64,000 nucleotides of DNA, from positions 19,167 to 83,166 of the forward strand of contig DASREA010000047.1 in the NCBI GenBank assembly GCA_035652315.1, written 5' to 3'. The position numbers and the translations under genes are program-made. Source of the DNA: CANKHA01 sp035652315 (GTDB lineage Bacteria > Pseudomonadota > Alphaproteobacteria > Rhizobiales > Xanthobacteraceae). Below, one piece after another: positions 25,644-34,387 of the stretch (position 1 is the stretch's first letter; the number at the start of each line of letters is the position of its first letter). The notes under the pieces were generated by a model that saw only the letters and a program-made list of their open reading frames with translations, had not been told where the DNA came from and ran no database searches.

Positions 25644-28283
25644 ATGGACGATCTGCTGCGCGAATTCCTGACGGAAACGAACGAGAGTCTCGGCGTCGTC
25701 GACGTTGAGCTGGTGAGATTCGAGCAGGAGCCGAACAACGCAAGTATTCTCGCCAACATTTTCCGTCTCGTTCACACCATAAAAGGCACCTGTGGCTTTC
25801 TCGGCTTGCCGCGCCTCGAAGCGCTGGCACACGCGGCCGAGACGCTGATGGGCAAGTTCCGCGACGGCATGCCGGTTACGGCGGACGCGGTGACGCTCAT
25901 CCTTTTCACGATCGACCGCATCAAAGAAATTCTCGACGAGCTGGAAAGACATCATAAGGAGCCGGGCGGCAGCGACGATGACCTGATCGGCAGGCTGCAG
26001 CGCATGGCGCAGAACGAAACCGCGGGGCTGCCGCTGCATTTGCCGGGAACCGTGGGCACGCTGGTTCCGCAGACGCTGGAACGCCCGCTGCGACCTGGCG
26101 AGGTCTCCCTCGACGAATTGGAGCGCGCGTTCCGTGAAACACCCGGCCCGGTGCCGACGGCCGGAGCCAAGGAGGCCGCGGTTAAGCCGCCGCCGGGTGG
26201 CTTAGCCAAGAGCGAAGAGGAAAAATCGGAACCGCGCATCACCGGCCAGACGATCCGGGTCAACGTCGACGCGCTCGAACAGCTGATGACGATGGTTTCC
26301 GAGCTGGTGCTCACCCGCAACCAGCTTCTGGAGATCGGCCGGCGTCACGAAGACTCGGAATTCAAGGTTCCGCTGCAGCGGCTCTCCAGCGTGACCGCCG
26401 AACTGCAGGAAGGCGTGATGAAGACGCGCATGCAGCCCGTCGGGAACGCCTGGCAGAAGCTGCCGCGCCTGGTCCGCGACCTTGCGCACGAGCTCGGTAA
26501 GCAAATCGACCTGGAGATGCAGGGCGCCGACACCGAACTCGACCGCCAAGTGCTCGATCTGATCAAGGATCCGCTGACCCATATGGTCCGCAATTCGGCG
26601 GATCATGGCCTGGAATCTCCGGCCGAGCGGCGCGCCGCGGGCAAGCCGGACAAAGGCATCATCCGCCTCTCGGCCTTTCATGAAGGCGGCTACATCGTCA
26701 TCGAGGTCGCCGACGACGGCCGCGGCCTATGCACCGAAAAGATCAGATCGAAGGCGATCGCCACGGGACTGGTAACGGAAATCGATGCCGAGAAGATGTC
26801 CGACGCGCAGATTCAGAAATTCATCTTCTCGCCGGGCTTCACGACCGCGGCCAACATAACCAACGTGTCCGGCCGCGGCGTCGGCATGGACGTCGTCCGC
26901 AATAATATCGATCAGATCGGCGGCATGATCGATGTGAAATCGATAGCTGGGAAAGGTACGAGCTTCACCATCAAGATTCCGCTTACGCTCGCCATCGTCG
27001 CGGCACTGATCGTGGAGGCGGGCGAACATCGCTTCGCCATCCCGCAACTGTCGGTGATCGAGCTTGTGCGCGCCGGCAGCAATTCCGAGCACCGCATCGA
27101 ACGCATCAAGGATGCGGCCGTGCTGCGGTTGCGCAATAAGCTGCTGCCGCTCGTGCTGTTGACCGATTTGCTCAACATCGGACAGGGCAAGCCGCGTTCC
27201 CCGGAAAGCGGTTTCATCGTCGTCACTCAGGTCGGCAACGAAACCTTCGGCATTGTGGTCGATGCCGTGTTTCACACCGAAGAAATCGTGGTGAAGCCGA
27301 TGTCGTCGAAGCTCCGCCATATCGGATTGTTCTCGGGAAATACGATCCTCGGCGACGGCTCCGTCATTCTCATCGTCGATCCCAACGGCATCGCGCAGGC
27401 GCTCGGCAGCGCAGCGCGTTCGGCCGAACTGACCAGCGGCGATGGCGAGGCGCAGCAGCAGGAAGTGGCGGAGCATTCGACTTCGATGCTGGTCTTCCGC
27501 GCCGGCTCGCCGCAGCCGAAAGCCGTGCCCCTCTCGCTCATCACTCGGCTCGAGGAGGTCGATGCGGAACGGATCGAAAGGTCGAACGGGCGGCATCTTC
27601 TGCAATATCGCGGCAGCCTCATGCCGCTGGTGCCGGCCAGCGAGGACGTGCGCGTGAAGGAACGCGGATTGCAGTCGCTGTTGGTCTTCTCCGATGGCGA
27701 GCGCTCCATGGGTCTGCTGGTCGACGAAATCATCGACATCGTCGACGACCGACTGGATATCCAGGTCGGCAGCGAGAAATCCGGCATTCTCGGCTCCGCG
27801 GTGATCAAGGGCCAGGCCACGGAGATCATCGACTTGGCGCATTTTCTGCCTCAGGCCTTCGGCGATTGGTTCGTGCGCCGGGACTCACGCGATACGCGCC
27901 GCGCGCATCGCGTCCTTTTGGTCGACGACTCGGCATTCTTCCGTAACATGCTGGCGCCCGTGCTCAAGGCGGCGGGCTATGAAGTGGTGACCGCCAGCGG
28001 CGCCGAGGAGGGGCTGCGTCTTTTGCGCAGCGGCCGCGGCTTCGACGTGATTCTCACCGACATCGAAATGCCGGGGATGAGCGGGTTCGAATTCGCGCAG
28101 CAGGTGCGCGGCGACGCGCGCACCGCCGATGTTCCGGTCATTGCGCTGTCGTCGGTGATCTCGCCTGACGCGATCGAGCGCGGGCGCGAGGTCGGATTTC
28201 ACGATTATGTCGCCAAATTCGACCGTCAGGGTTTGATCGCTGCGCTCAAGGAGCAGACCGAAAATGTCAATCAGGCGGCATAG
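25644..28283 (+). CDS. cheA: Hybrid chemotaxis histidine kinase CheA with C-terminal receiver
   Basis: 879 residues from the ATG at 25644 (AAGG 8 bases upstream; family proteins start MDDLLREFLTET). Domains in order: Hpt (1-105, His44 in RLVHTIKGTCGFLG); dimerisation/kinase from about 195 (VNVDALEQLMTMVSELVLTR); HATPase with RNSADHG, VADDGRG and GRGVGMDVV; a CheW-like domain (about 420-560); a second CheW-like domain (about 610-750); and a receiver (about 753-879, LLVDDSAFF and ILTDIEMPGMSG). It autophosphorylates and passes phosphate to CheY and CheB. The fused receiver may act as a phosphate sink or extra output. cheW starts inside its 3' end. Confidence 0.93.
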   Translation: MDDLLREFLTETNESLGVVDVELVRFEQEPNNASILANIFRLVHTIKGTCGFLGLPRLEALAHAAETLMGKFRDGMPVTADAVTLILFTIDRIKEILDELERHHKEPGGSDDDLIGRLQRMAQNETAGLPLHLPGTVGTLVPQTLERPLRPGEVSLDELERAFRETPGPVPTAGAKEAAVKPPPGGLAKSEEEKSEPRITGQTIRVNVDALEQLMTMVSELVLTRNQLLEIGRRHEDSEFKVPLQRLSSVTAELQEGVMKTRMQPVGNAWQKLPRLVRDLAHELGKQIDLEMQGADTELDRQVLDLIKDPLTHMVRNSADHGLESPAERRAAGKPDKGIIRLSAFHEGGYIVIEVADDGRGLCTEKIRSKAIATGLVTEIDAEKMSDAQIQKFIFSPGFTTAANITNVSGRGVGMDVVRNNIDQIGGMIDVKSIAGKGTSFTIKIPLTLAIVAALIVEAGEHRFAIPQLSVIELVRAGSNSEHRIERIKDAAVLRLRNKLLPLVLLTDLLNIGQGKPRSPESGFIVVTQVGNETFGIVVDAVFHTEEIVVKPMSSKLRHIGLFSGNTILGDGSVILIVDPNGIAQALGSAARSAELTSGDGEAQQQEVAEHSTSMLVFRAGSPQPKAVPLSLITRLEEVDAERIERSNGRHLLQYRGSLMPLVPASEDVRVKERGLQSLLVFSDGERSMGLLVDEIIDIVDDRLDIQVGSEKSGILGSAVIKGQATEIIDLAHFLPQAFGDWFVRRDSRDTRRAHRVLLVDDSAFFRNMLAPVLKAAGYEVVTASGAEEGLRLLRSGRGFDVILTDIEMPGMSGFEFAQQVRGDARTADVPVIALSSVISPDAIERGREVGFHDYVAKFDRQGLIAALKEQTENVNQAA

Positions 28284-28755
28284 CAGCATGGACGCCAGCC
28301 GAGAAGGCACCAGCGGCGTTACCGAATACGTCACTGCGATGATCGGCGAACAGTTGTTCGGTTTGCCGATCGGGCGGGTGCAGGACGTCTTTATGCCCAA
28401 GCGGCTGACCCCGGTGCCGCTGGCGGGGCCGGAAATAGCCGGCATCCTCAATTTGCGCGGCCGCATCGTGACGATGATCGACATGCGTTGCCGCCTCGGC
28501 TTGCCTGCGCGCAGGGACGATCGTCCGGCGATGGCGATCGGCATCGAGCATCGCGGCGAGTCCTACGGCTTGCTCATCGACGAGATCGGCGAGGTTTTGC
28601 AGCTTGCGGATAGCGCCCGCGAGCCCAATCCGGTCAATCTGGACCGCCAATTGGCGGAGCTGTCGGCCGGCGTCTACCGCCAGGAATCGCAGCTTGTAGT
28701 CGTCCTCGATTTGGATCGGGTGCTCTATGTCGCTCCGGAAATCAAAGCTGCTTGA
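28264..28755 (+). CDS. cheW: Chemotaxis coupling protein CheW
   Basis: 163 residues from the ATG at 28264, which overlaps the cheA stop and has AAGGAG 10 bases upstream; an ATG at 28288 is an alternative. The single CheW fold is seen in MIGEQLFGLPIGRVQDVF, LAGPEIAGILNLRGRIVTMI and ESYGLLIDEIGEVLQL. It links receptors to CheA. No chemoreceptor gene is in the window, so receptors must be encoded elsewhere. Confidence 0.92.
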   Translation: MSIRRHSSMDASREGTSGVTEYVTAMIGEQLFGLPIGRVQDVFMPKRLTPVPLAGPEIAGILNLRGRIVTMIDMRCRLGLPARRDDRPAMAIGIEHRGESYGLLIDEIGEVLQLADSAREPNPVNLDRQLAELSAGVYRQESQLVVVLDLDRVLYVAPEIKAA

Positions 28756-28811
28756 GAGATGTTAGGAAGTGAGTGCGGGCTCATCCCGCGGCGAAAGTAA
28801 GCGAGGCTGTG

Positions 28812-29177
28812 ATGAAAACCTGTTTGGTCGTCGACGATTCGAGCGTCATCCGCAAGGTGGCGCGTCGCATTCTCGAAGGCCTGGACTTCCAGATCCTTGA
28901 AGCGGAGGACGGAGAACAGGCCCTGCAATCCTGCCAGAAACAACTACCGGAGGCGGTGCTGCTCGACTGGAACATGCCGAAGATGGACGGCTATGAATTC
29001 CTGCGACAGCTCCGGCGAATGCCGGGCGGCGATCGCCCCAAGGTCGTATTCTGCACGACCGAGAACGATGTCGCCCACATTGCGCGCGCGTTGCACGCGG
29101 GTGCAAACGAATACATCATGAAACCGTTCGACAAGGAGATCGTCGAAGCCAAATTCCAGGAGGTCGGCCTGATCTGA
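28812..29177 (+). CDS. cheY: Single-domain response regulator, CheY-like
   Basis: 121 residues from the ATG at 28812 (MKTCLVVDDSSVIRKVARRI). The receiver is complete: Asp8-Asp9, the phosphorylated Asp52 in VLLDWNMPKMDG, the Thr of VVFCTTEND, and the Lys of YIMKPFD. There is no output domain. The position between cheW and cheB makes it the cluster's CheY, which may act on the flagellar motor or serve as phosphate sink. Confidence 0.9.
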   Translation: MKTCLVVDDSSVIRKVARRILEGLDFQILEAEDGEQALQSCQKQLPEAVLLDWNMPKMDGYEFLRQLRRMPGGDRPKVVFCTTENDVAHIARALHAGANEYIMKPFDKEIVEAKFQEVGLI

Positions 29178-29227
29178 TCGACGCTGCCGCTCTTTCTGTC
29201 ATTTTTGCAATAGGGGTGCCGCTTCTA

Positions 29228-30451
29228 ATGTCTGTTGCCGCCGCCATCAAACCGACTCTCGTTGCCGCAGGGCAGGGGCCGATCCGCGTGATGGTCGTGG
29301 ACGACGCCGTCGTCGTCCGCGGGCTGGTTTCGCGCTGGGTCGAAGCAGAGCCGGACATGACGATCGTGGGGTCGATGCGCACGGGGCGGGATGCGCTCGA
29401 CGGTTTTGAAAAGGCCGATCCCGAAGTCGTGTTGCTCGATGTCGATATGCCGGTTCTCGACGGGCTGTCGACTCTGCCGAAACTCCTGGAAAAAAAGCCG
29501 AACGTCGTGGTGATCATGGTGTCGACGCTCACGCGGCGGAATGCCGAAGTGACGTTGAGAGCGCTGGCGCTCGGTGCCATGGATTACGTGCCGAAGCCGG
29601 AAACCAATCACGAAATCACGACTTCGCCGGCGTTTCGCCAGGAACTGGTTGAGAAGATCCGGCAACTGGGGCTGCGCCGTCGCGGACGGAAGACTTTCAT
29701 ACCATCGCCGGCTATCGCGCCGCCCGGCGTCGTCGCGCCAATAATGCCAGTACGCCGCAGCTTCACTGTCGAGGGCGGTAGGGCGGGGCACGATCCTGGA
29801 CACACAGCACCAGTGACGCCGCTTCATGCGCCGTCATCGATCGAAGTGCGGCCCTTTGCATTGGCAAACCCCCGCGTGCTGCTGATCGGCTCATCGACGG
29901 GTGGGCCGCAGGCGCTCACAAACATTATGCCCGGCCTCGCCGGTGTCATCGACCGCGCACCGGTGCTCATCACGCAACATATGCCGGCAACCTTCACAAC
30001 GATCCTCGCCGAGCATCTCGGTCGCGTAAGCGGCCGGCCCGCGCATGAGCCCAAGGATGGTGAGCCGATTCTGGCCGGGCACATCTATGTTGCGCCGGGC
30101 GGCAAACACATGCGAGTGGCGCGCCGGGACGGCACGGCCGTCGCGGAGATCGACAACGGCCCGCCGGTCAATTTCTGCAAGCCCGCAGTGGACCCACTCT
30201 TTTCCTCAGCGGCAAAAGTGTGGGGCGGCTGGAATCTCGCGCTCATTCTCACCGGCATGGGCAGCGATGGCGCGCGCGGCGCCGCAGAGATCGTAGCCAG
30301 TGGCGGCAGCGTGATCGCCCAAGACGAGGCGACGAGCGTCATCTGGGGAATGCCCGGCTCCGCGGTACATGCCGGAATTTGCTCCGCGGTGCTGCCGCTG
30401 GAGCGGATCGCCGGCAAGATCACGCGCCTGTTCTGCGGAGACCGCCAGTGA
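29228..30451 (+). CDS. cheB: Chemotaxis protein-glutamate methylesterase CheB
   Basis: 407 residues from the ATG at 29228; a GTG at 29216 is possible but touches its AGGGG site. An N-terminal receiver (VMVVDDAVVVRG, phosphorylated Asp in VVLLDVDMPVLDG) and a Pro/Ala linker are followed by the methylesterase domain. Its triad is Ser in LIGSSTGGPQAL, His in ITQHMP, and Asp in TGMGSDGARG. It removes methyl groups from receptors during adaptation. Its TGA overlaps the GTG of cheR. Confidence 0.92.
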   Translation: MSVAAAIKPTLVAAGQGPIRVMVVDDAVVVRGLVSRWVEAEPDMTIVGSMRTGRDALDGFEKADPEVVLLDVDMPVLDGLSTLPKLLEKKPNVVVIMVSTLTRRNAEVTLRALALGAMDYVPKPETNHEITTSPAFRQELVEKIRQLGLRRRGRKTFIPSPAIAPPGVVAPIMPVRRSFTVEGGRAGHDPGHTAPVTPLHAPSSIEVRPFALANPRVLLIGSSTGGPQALTNIMPGLAGVIDRAPVLITQHMPATFTTILAEHLGRVSGRPAHEPKDGEPILAGHIYVAPGGKHMRVARRDGTAVAEIDNGPPVNFCKPAVDPLFSSAAKVWGGWNLALILTGMGSDGARGAAEIVASGGSVIAQDEATSVIWGMPGSAVHAGICSAVLPLERIAGKITRLFCGDRQ

Positions 30452-31314
30452 CGCCGGACGATTATGAATATCTGCGCCGGCTCCTCAAGCAGCGGTCCGG
30501 GCTCGTCCTCGGCGACGACAAACAATATCTGGCGGAGAGCCGGCTTCTGCCGGTGGCGCGTCGCGCCGGAGTCGTTGGGCTTTCCGCGCTGATCGAGAAG
30601 CTGCGCGACGGCAGGCACGAAAGCCTGATCGTGAGTGTGGTCGAGGCCATGGCGACCAACGAATCGCTGTTCTTCCGCGACAAGCTGCCGTTCGATCATT
30701 TCCGCGACACCATTATGCCGGCGATGCTGCGGGCGCGGGCGCAGCAGAAACGCATCCGCATTTGGTGCGCGGCGGCTTCGGGCGGGCAGGAGCCTTATTC
30801 TCTTGCCATGACGCTGAAGGATATGGCCGATCAGCTTGCAGGCTGGCGCGTCGACATCTTGGCCACCGATTTCTCGCTTCAGATCTTGGAGAAAGCCAAG
30901 TCGGGCATTTATTCGCAATTCGAAGTGCAACGCGGGCTTCCAATTCAGATGCTTGTCAAGTATTTCACCCAGGTTGGCGAGATGTGGCAGGTCGTGCCGG
31001 AAATCCGTGCCTTGGTTCAGTTCCGGCCCTTCAACCTGCTGCATGACTGCGGGCATCTGGGGCGTTTCGACGTGGTCTTCTGCCGCAATGTGCTGATTTA
31101 TTTCGATCAGCCGACCAAGATCCAGGTGCTCGACCGAATCGCAAGCGTCATGGAGCCTGACGGCTACCTCGTGCTTGGCGCCGCCGAAACCGTCGTCGGC
31201 CTCACCAGCAGCTTCAAGCCGGTGCCTGATCGGCGCGCCCTCTATGGGCCCAACCGCACTGTGGGGAAAGCGTTGCCGCCAACGGCCAAAGTCCTCGCGG
31301 CCGCCGGCCGCTAG
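30448..31314 (+). CDS. cheR: Chemotaxis protein methyltransferase CheR
   Basis: 288 residues from a GTG at 30448 that overlaps the cheB stop (GTGA), with GGAG 7 bases upstream. Motifs: MATNESLFFRDKLPFDHF in the N-terminal helical domain, the SAM-binding IWCAAASGGQEPYSLAM, ATDFSLQILEKAKSGIYSQF, and VFCRNVLIYFD. It methylates receptor glutamates and completes the adaptation pair with CheB. Confidence 0.92.
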   Translation: MTPDDYEYLRRLLKQRSGLVLGDDKQYLAESRLLPVARRAGVVGLSALIEKLRDGRHESLIVSVVEAMATNESLFFRDKLPFDHFRDTIMPAMLRARAQQKRIRIWCAAASGGQEPYSLAMTLKDMADQLAGWRVDILATDFSLQILEKAKSGIYSQFEVQRGLPIQMLVKYFTQVGEMWQVVPEIRALVQFRPFNLLHDCGHLGRFDVVFCRNVLIYFDQPTKIQVLDRIASVMEPDGYLVLGAAETVVGLTSSFKPVPDRRALYGPNRTVGKALPPTAKVLAAAGR

Positions 31315-31423
31315 CAAACTCCGACAACTCGCCAGAATCGACGCCGCAGCAATGCTTGACGTAAGTCAAAGCATTTGTGCAGCGCTGGGGCGTAATAGGG
31401 GCTCGCGCCGATGGAGAATTGCA

Positions 31424-33202
31424 GTGACCAAGATCAGGCTGGGCGTTCTGTTATTTAGCGTGTTCGTGTGGGCGGCTTGGCCGCCGTTTTCGTCGTCCCG
31501 CGCCCAGGCGCAAAGCACGACCGCCCAGCAAAAAAGAGATGACGACGCGGCAAAAAGGGCCAAGCAACAACAGCAAAAAGCCCTTCAGCAGCAACAAAAA
31601 GTCCAACAACAACAGCAAAAGTCACAGCAGCAGCCACAAAAGGGACTGCTACAGCAACAGCAGAAGGCCGACCGAGATCGCTTAAAGGCGCAACAGCAGC
31701 AGCAAAAACAGGCGCAAGAGCAGCAGAAAAAGCTGGAGCAGCAACGCAAAGCGCAACAGCAACGCGAGGAAAAAGCTCAGAAGCAAAAGGCCGAGCAGGA
31801 ACAGAAGGCGCAGCAGCAAAAAGCGCAGCAGGAAAAAAAGACCCTCCAGCAGCAGCAGAAGCAGCAGGAGAAGACGCAGCAACAACAGAAGCTCGACCAG
31901 CAGAAACAGCAGAGGGAGGCGGAGCGCATCAAGCGTCAGGAAACCCAGAAACTGAAACGCGAGCGCGCGGAGAAGCAAAAAACCCAGGCATTGGAGCGTG
32001 AAAAACAACGGCAGGCACTGAGCAAGCAACGCAGGCAGGAAAAGGCGCAACTGGCGCAGAAGCGAAAAGACGAGCAAAAGCGGCGTGCCGAGCTGCGCAA
32101 GCGATCAATGGCGCAGAATAAAGCGCATTGGCTGGATCGCCGCCGGCATTGGCATGACCGTCCGCGGCTTACACCTCGCTATGCCTATTCCTCACGCTTT
32201 ATCGTCAGCATGAATTTTTACGGCGATGGCTGGTACGCCTTGAGCTTCGGCTGGTCGCCCTGGCGTGCGTGGCGCGCAGGTTATGTCGCCACGTTCATAC
32301 CCTGGTCCGGACCGGTGTTCTGGCCCTACATCTACGAGGACGTGTTCAGCTACACCTTCTGGCCCGCTGCCTATGACGGGGGCTATTGGGCCTATGCCTA
32401 TGACGATCTAATCGACAGCGCCTTCTATCCGGCGGGCGCCTCCTATGCCGAAGCAGCGCTGCCGCCACCCGCGACGGATGCGCGGCCCAAGCCGCGGCCG
32501 GGCGCCGAAGCGATCGCCGAGCGGGCTTGCGCTAACACGGGAAAGGGCATCACGTCGTGGCCGATCGGCAAGATCGAGCGGGCGGTGCAACCTACCCCCG
32601 AACAGCAGGACTTGCTCGACGCCCTGCGTGAAGCCGCGCTCGACGCCGCCACCGATCTCAAGGAGTCTTGTCCGACGAGCGCTGCTTCGACGCCGCCCGA
32701 GCGGATGCAGGCCACGGCTGACCGCCTGCAAGCGACGCTCGAGGCCGTGAAAGCTGTCCGCCCCGCGCTAACGGATTTCTACATGTCGCTGAGCGATGAG
32801 CAGAAGGCGCGCTTCGACGCCGCGCTTGCGCCGAAAGTCAAATCGGCACAGACGCGACCGGCACAGGCGCCGGAGCAGACCAGTTGCAGCGAAGCCAAGA
32901 CCGGACTTGCGACTTATCCGGCGCAGCAACTCGAAGACGCGCTGAAACCCGACGAGGACCAGCAATTCCTGCTCGACGACCTCGAGGAAGCCGCCGGCAA
33001 GGCCGTGGAAATTCTGCAACGTGCCTGCCCTGACGCTGTCGCGCCGACGCCGGTGGAGCGGCTTGAGGCGATGGAAAAGCGCCTGCAGGCGATGGTCGAC
33101 GCCGCCAACGTGATCTTGCCGGCGGTTGAGGATTTCTACGCATCGCTCTCCGAGCAGCAGAAGGCGCGCTACAACGCGCTCGGTAAACAGGTCGCGCGCT
33201 GA
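31424..33202 (+). CDS. Exported glutamine-rich protein with two LTxxQ-like helical repeats
   Basis: 592 residues from a GTG at 31424 (GGAG 7 bases upstream). A signal peptide ends near SRAQAQ. Residues 45-220 are an extreme Gln/Lys-rich stretch, probably a long helix or coiled coil. A Tyr/Trp-rich middle segment (about 245-345) follows. The C-terminal third has two similar modules, each with a CxxxxTGxxxxP start, LxxxQ helices and the motif DFYxSLSxxQKAR, which resembles the LTxxQ motif of Spy/CpxP-type periplasmic chaperones. I infer a periplasmic chaperone-like protein on a long stalk. It is not clearly part of the che operon. Confidence 0.75.
   Translation: MTKIRLGVLLFSVFVWAAWPPFSSSRAQAQSTTAQQKRDDDAAKRAKQQQQKALQQQQKVQQQQQKSQQQPQKGLLQQQQKADRDRLKAQQQQQKQAQEQQKKLEQQRKAQQQREEKAQKQKAEQEQKAQQQKAQQEKKTLQQQQKQQEKTQQQQKLDQQKQQREAERIKRQETQKLKRERAEKQKTQALEREKQRQALSKQRRQEKAQLAQKRKDEQKRRAELRKRSMAQNKAHWLDRRRHWHDRPRLTPRYAYSSRFIVSMNFYGDGWYALSFGWSPWRAWRAGYVATFIPWSGPVFWPYIYEDVFSYTFWPAAYDGGYWAYAYDDLIDSAFYPAGASYAEAALPPPATDARPKPRPGAEAIAERACANTGKGITSWPIGKIERAVQPTPEQQDLLDALREAALDAATDLKESCPTSAASTPPERMQATADRLQATLEAVKAVRPALTDFYMSLSDEQKARFDAALAPKVKSAQTRPAQAPEQTSCSEAKTGLATYPAQQLEDALKPDEDQQFLLDDLEEAAGKAVEILQRACPDAVAPTPVERLEAMEKRLQAMVDAANVILPAVEDFYASLSEQQKARYNALGKQVAR
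31555..32100. repeat. CAG/CAA-rich low-complexity tract
   Basis: About 545 bases dominated by CAG, CAA and AAG codons encode the Gln/Lys-rich region of the gene at 31424-33202. CAG and CAA alternate, so it is not a pure microsatellite. Confidence 0.75.
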
Positions 33203-33228
33203 GGTCCCTGGCTCCCGTCCGAAAACAA

Positions 33229-33252
33229 AACCCCGGCGTCTTCACCGGGGTT
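33229..33252. terminator. Bidirectional hairpin terminator
   Basis: AACCCCGG (33229-33236) pairs perfectly with CCGGGGTT (33245-33252) around an 8-base loop, with A-rich DNA on the left. It sits between the convergent Gln-rich gene and ctrA. Confidence 0.75.
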
Positions 33253-33302
33253 CGGAAAGCCCGAGTTGGGAGGAGAGAGCCGTGCGGCTCCGTTGAAAAT
33301 CC

Positions 33303-34010
33303 TCACGCCGCCGTGAATCTGGCGTCGTCGTTGTCGCTGGGCTCGCGCAGCACATAGCCGCGGCCCCAGACCGTCTCGATGTAGTTCTTGCCGTTGGACG
33401 CATTGGCGAGCTTCTTGCGCAGCTTGCAGATGAAGACGTCGATGATCTTCAGCTCCGGCTCATCCATGCCGCCGTAGAGATGGTTGAGGAACATCTCCTT
33501 GGTCAGCGTCGTGCCTTTGCGCAGGGAAAGAAGTTCGAGCATCTGATATTCCTTGCCGGTCAGATGCACCCGGGCGCCGTTCACCTCGACCGTCTTGGTA
33601 TCGAGATTGACCACGAGATCGCCGGTCTGGATCACCGATTGCGCGTGACCCTTTGAGCGGCGCACGATCGCGTGGATGCGCGCCACCAGCTCGTCCTTGT
33701 GGAACGGCTTGGTCATGTAGTCGTCGGCGCCGAAGCCGAGGCCGCGGACCTTGTCCTCGATGCCGGCAAGGCCAGAGAGGATCAGGATCGGCGTCTTCAC
33801 CTTGGAGACGCGCAGCGTGCGCAGCACCTCGAAACCCGACATGTCAGGCAGATTCAGGTCGAGCAGGATGATGTCGTAATCGTAGAGCTTGCCGAGATCG
33901 ACACCCTCTTCGCCAAGATCGGTGGTGTAAACGTTGAAACTTTCGGATTTCAGCATCAGCTCGATTGATTGAGCGGTGGCGCTGTCGTCCTCGATGAGCA
34001 ATACGCGCAT
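33303..34010 (-). CDS. ctrA: Cell-cycle master response regulator CtrA
   Basis: 235 residues. The receiver starts MRVLLIEDDSATAQSIELM with the phosphorylated Asp51 in DIILLDLNLPDMSGFEVL. The OmpR-type winged helix (HLTGKEYQMLELLSLRKGTT, IIDVFICKLRKKLANASNG) is near identical to CtrA of other alphaproteobacteria. The protein ends in Ala-Ala, the C-terminal feature that Caulobacter CtrA needs for ClpXP degradation. It is phosphorylated through CckA-ChpT and controls flagellar, division and replication genes. chpT and sciP lie nearby in the window. The promoter region shared with fliI is described separately. Confidence 0.97.
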   Translation of the reverse strand: MRVLLIEDDSATAQSIELMLKSESFNVYTTDLGEEGVDLGKLYDYDIILLDLNLPDMSGFEVLRTLRVSKVKTPILILSGLAGIEDKVRGLGFGADDYMTKPFHKDELVARIHAIVRRSKGHAQSVIQTGDLVVNLDTKTVEVNGARVHLTGKEYQMLELLSLRKGTTLTKEMFLNHLYGGMDEPELKIIDVFICKLRKKLANASNGKNYIETVWGRGYVLREPSDNDDARFTAA

Positions 34011-34387
34011 GCCAAGCCCCTCCTCGCCCCTTCCGGCTCAGGTCGGCACGCCGCAGCGGCGGCCCTTGGAAACGCCCTGAAACAAACTGATTCGAAACAC
34101 TAATGCGACATGGTTAACAAAAGCTGATTCCGCAAAGCAAGCGTCCCCTGGGCAAAATCCCCCGAATCGCTCTAAGGTATTGCGTGCAAGGGTATTTTTG
34201 ATCACGTCGTAGTTCATGTTTCGCGTTAAGAGTATCATCCAAGTGACTCTTAAGACTCAGCCCCGTTAGGAATTGGGGCAAGTCGGCCTCAGGGTCTCAA
34301 GAACGGTGACGCAATGATTAACGACGCGAGTAAACAGCCGGTTAATAGGGTTTCCGCTCTCTTTACGCAGATAAATAGGGCATTGCC
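34011..34387. promoter_or_regulatory. Divergent ctrA-fliI control region with GANTC sites and CtrA motifs
   Basis: The 377 bases hold no gene. GANTC sites (CcrM methylation target) occur at 34089, 34126, 34164, 34245 and 34254, five in 170 bases. TTAACCAT, a CtrA half-site, reads on the minus strand at 34110-34117. A TTAA-N7-TTTA(C) box reads on the minus strand at 34331-34345, 43 bases before the fliI start. This fits autoregulated, methylation-sensitive control of ctrA and CtrA control of fliI. Confidence 0.6.

Noticed and set aside
26727..27842. Minus-strand open frame (371 codons) inside cheA
   Set aside because: Antisense shadow of the cheA kinase and CheW domains; no motif or ribosome site.
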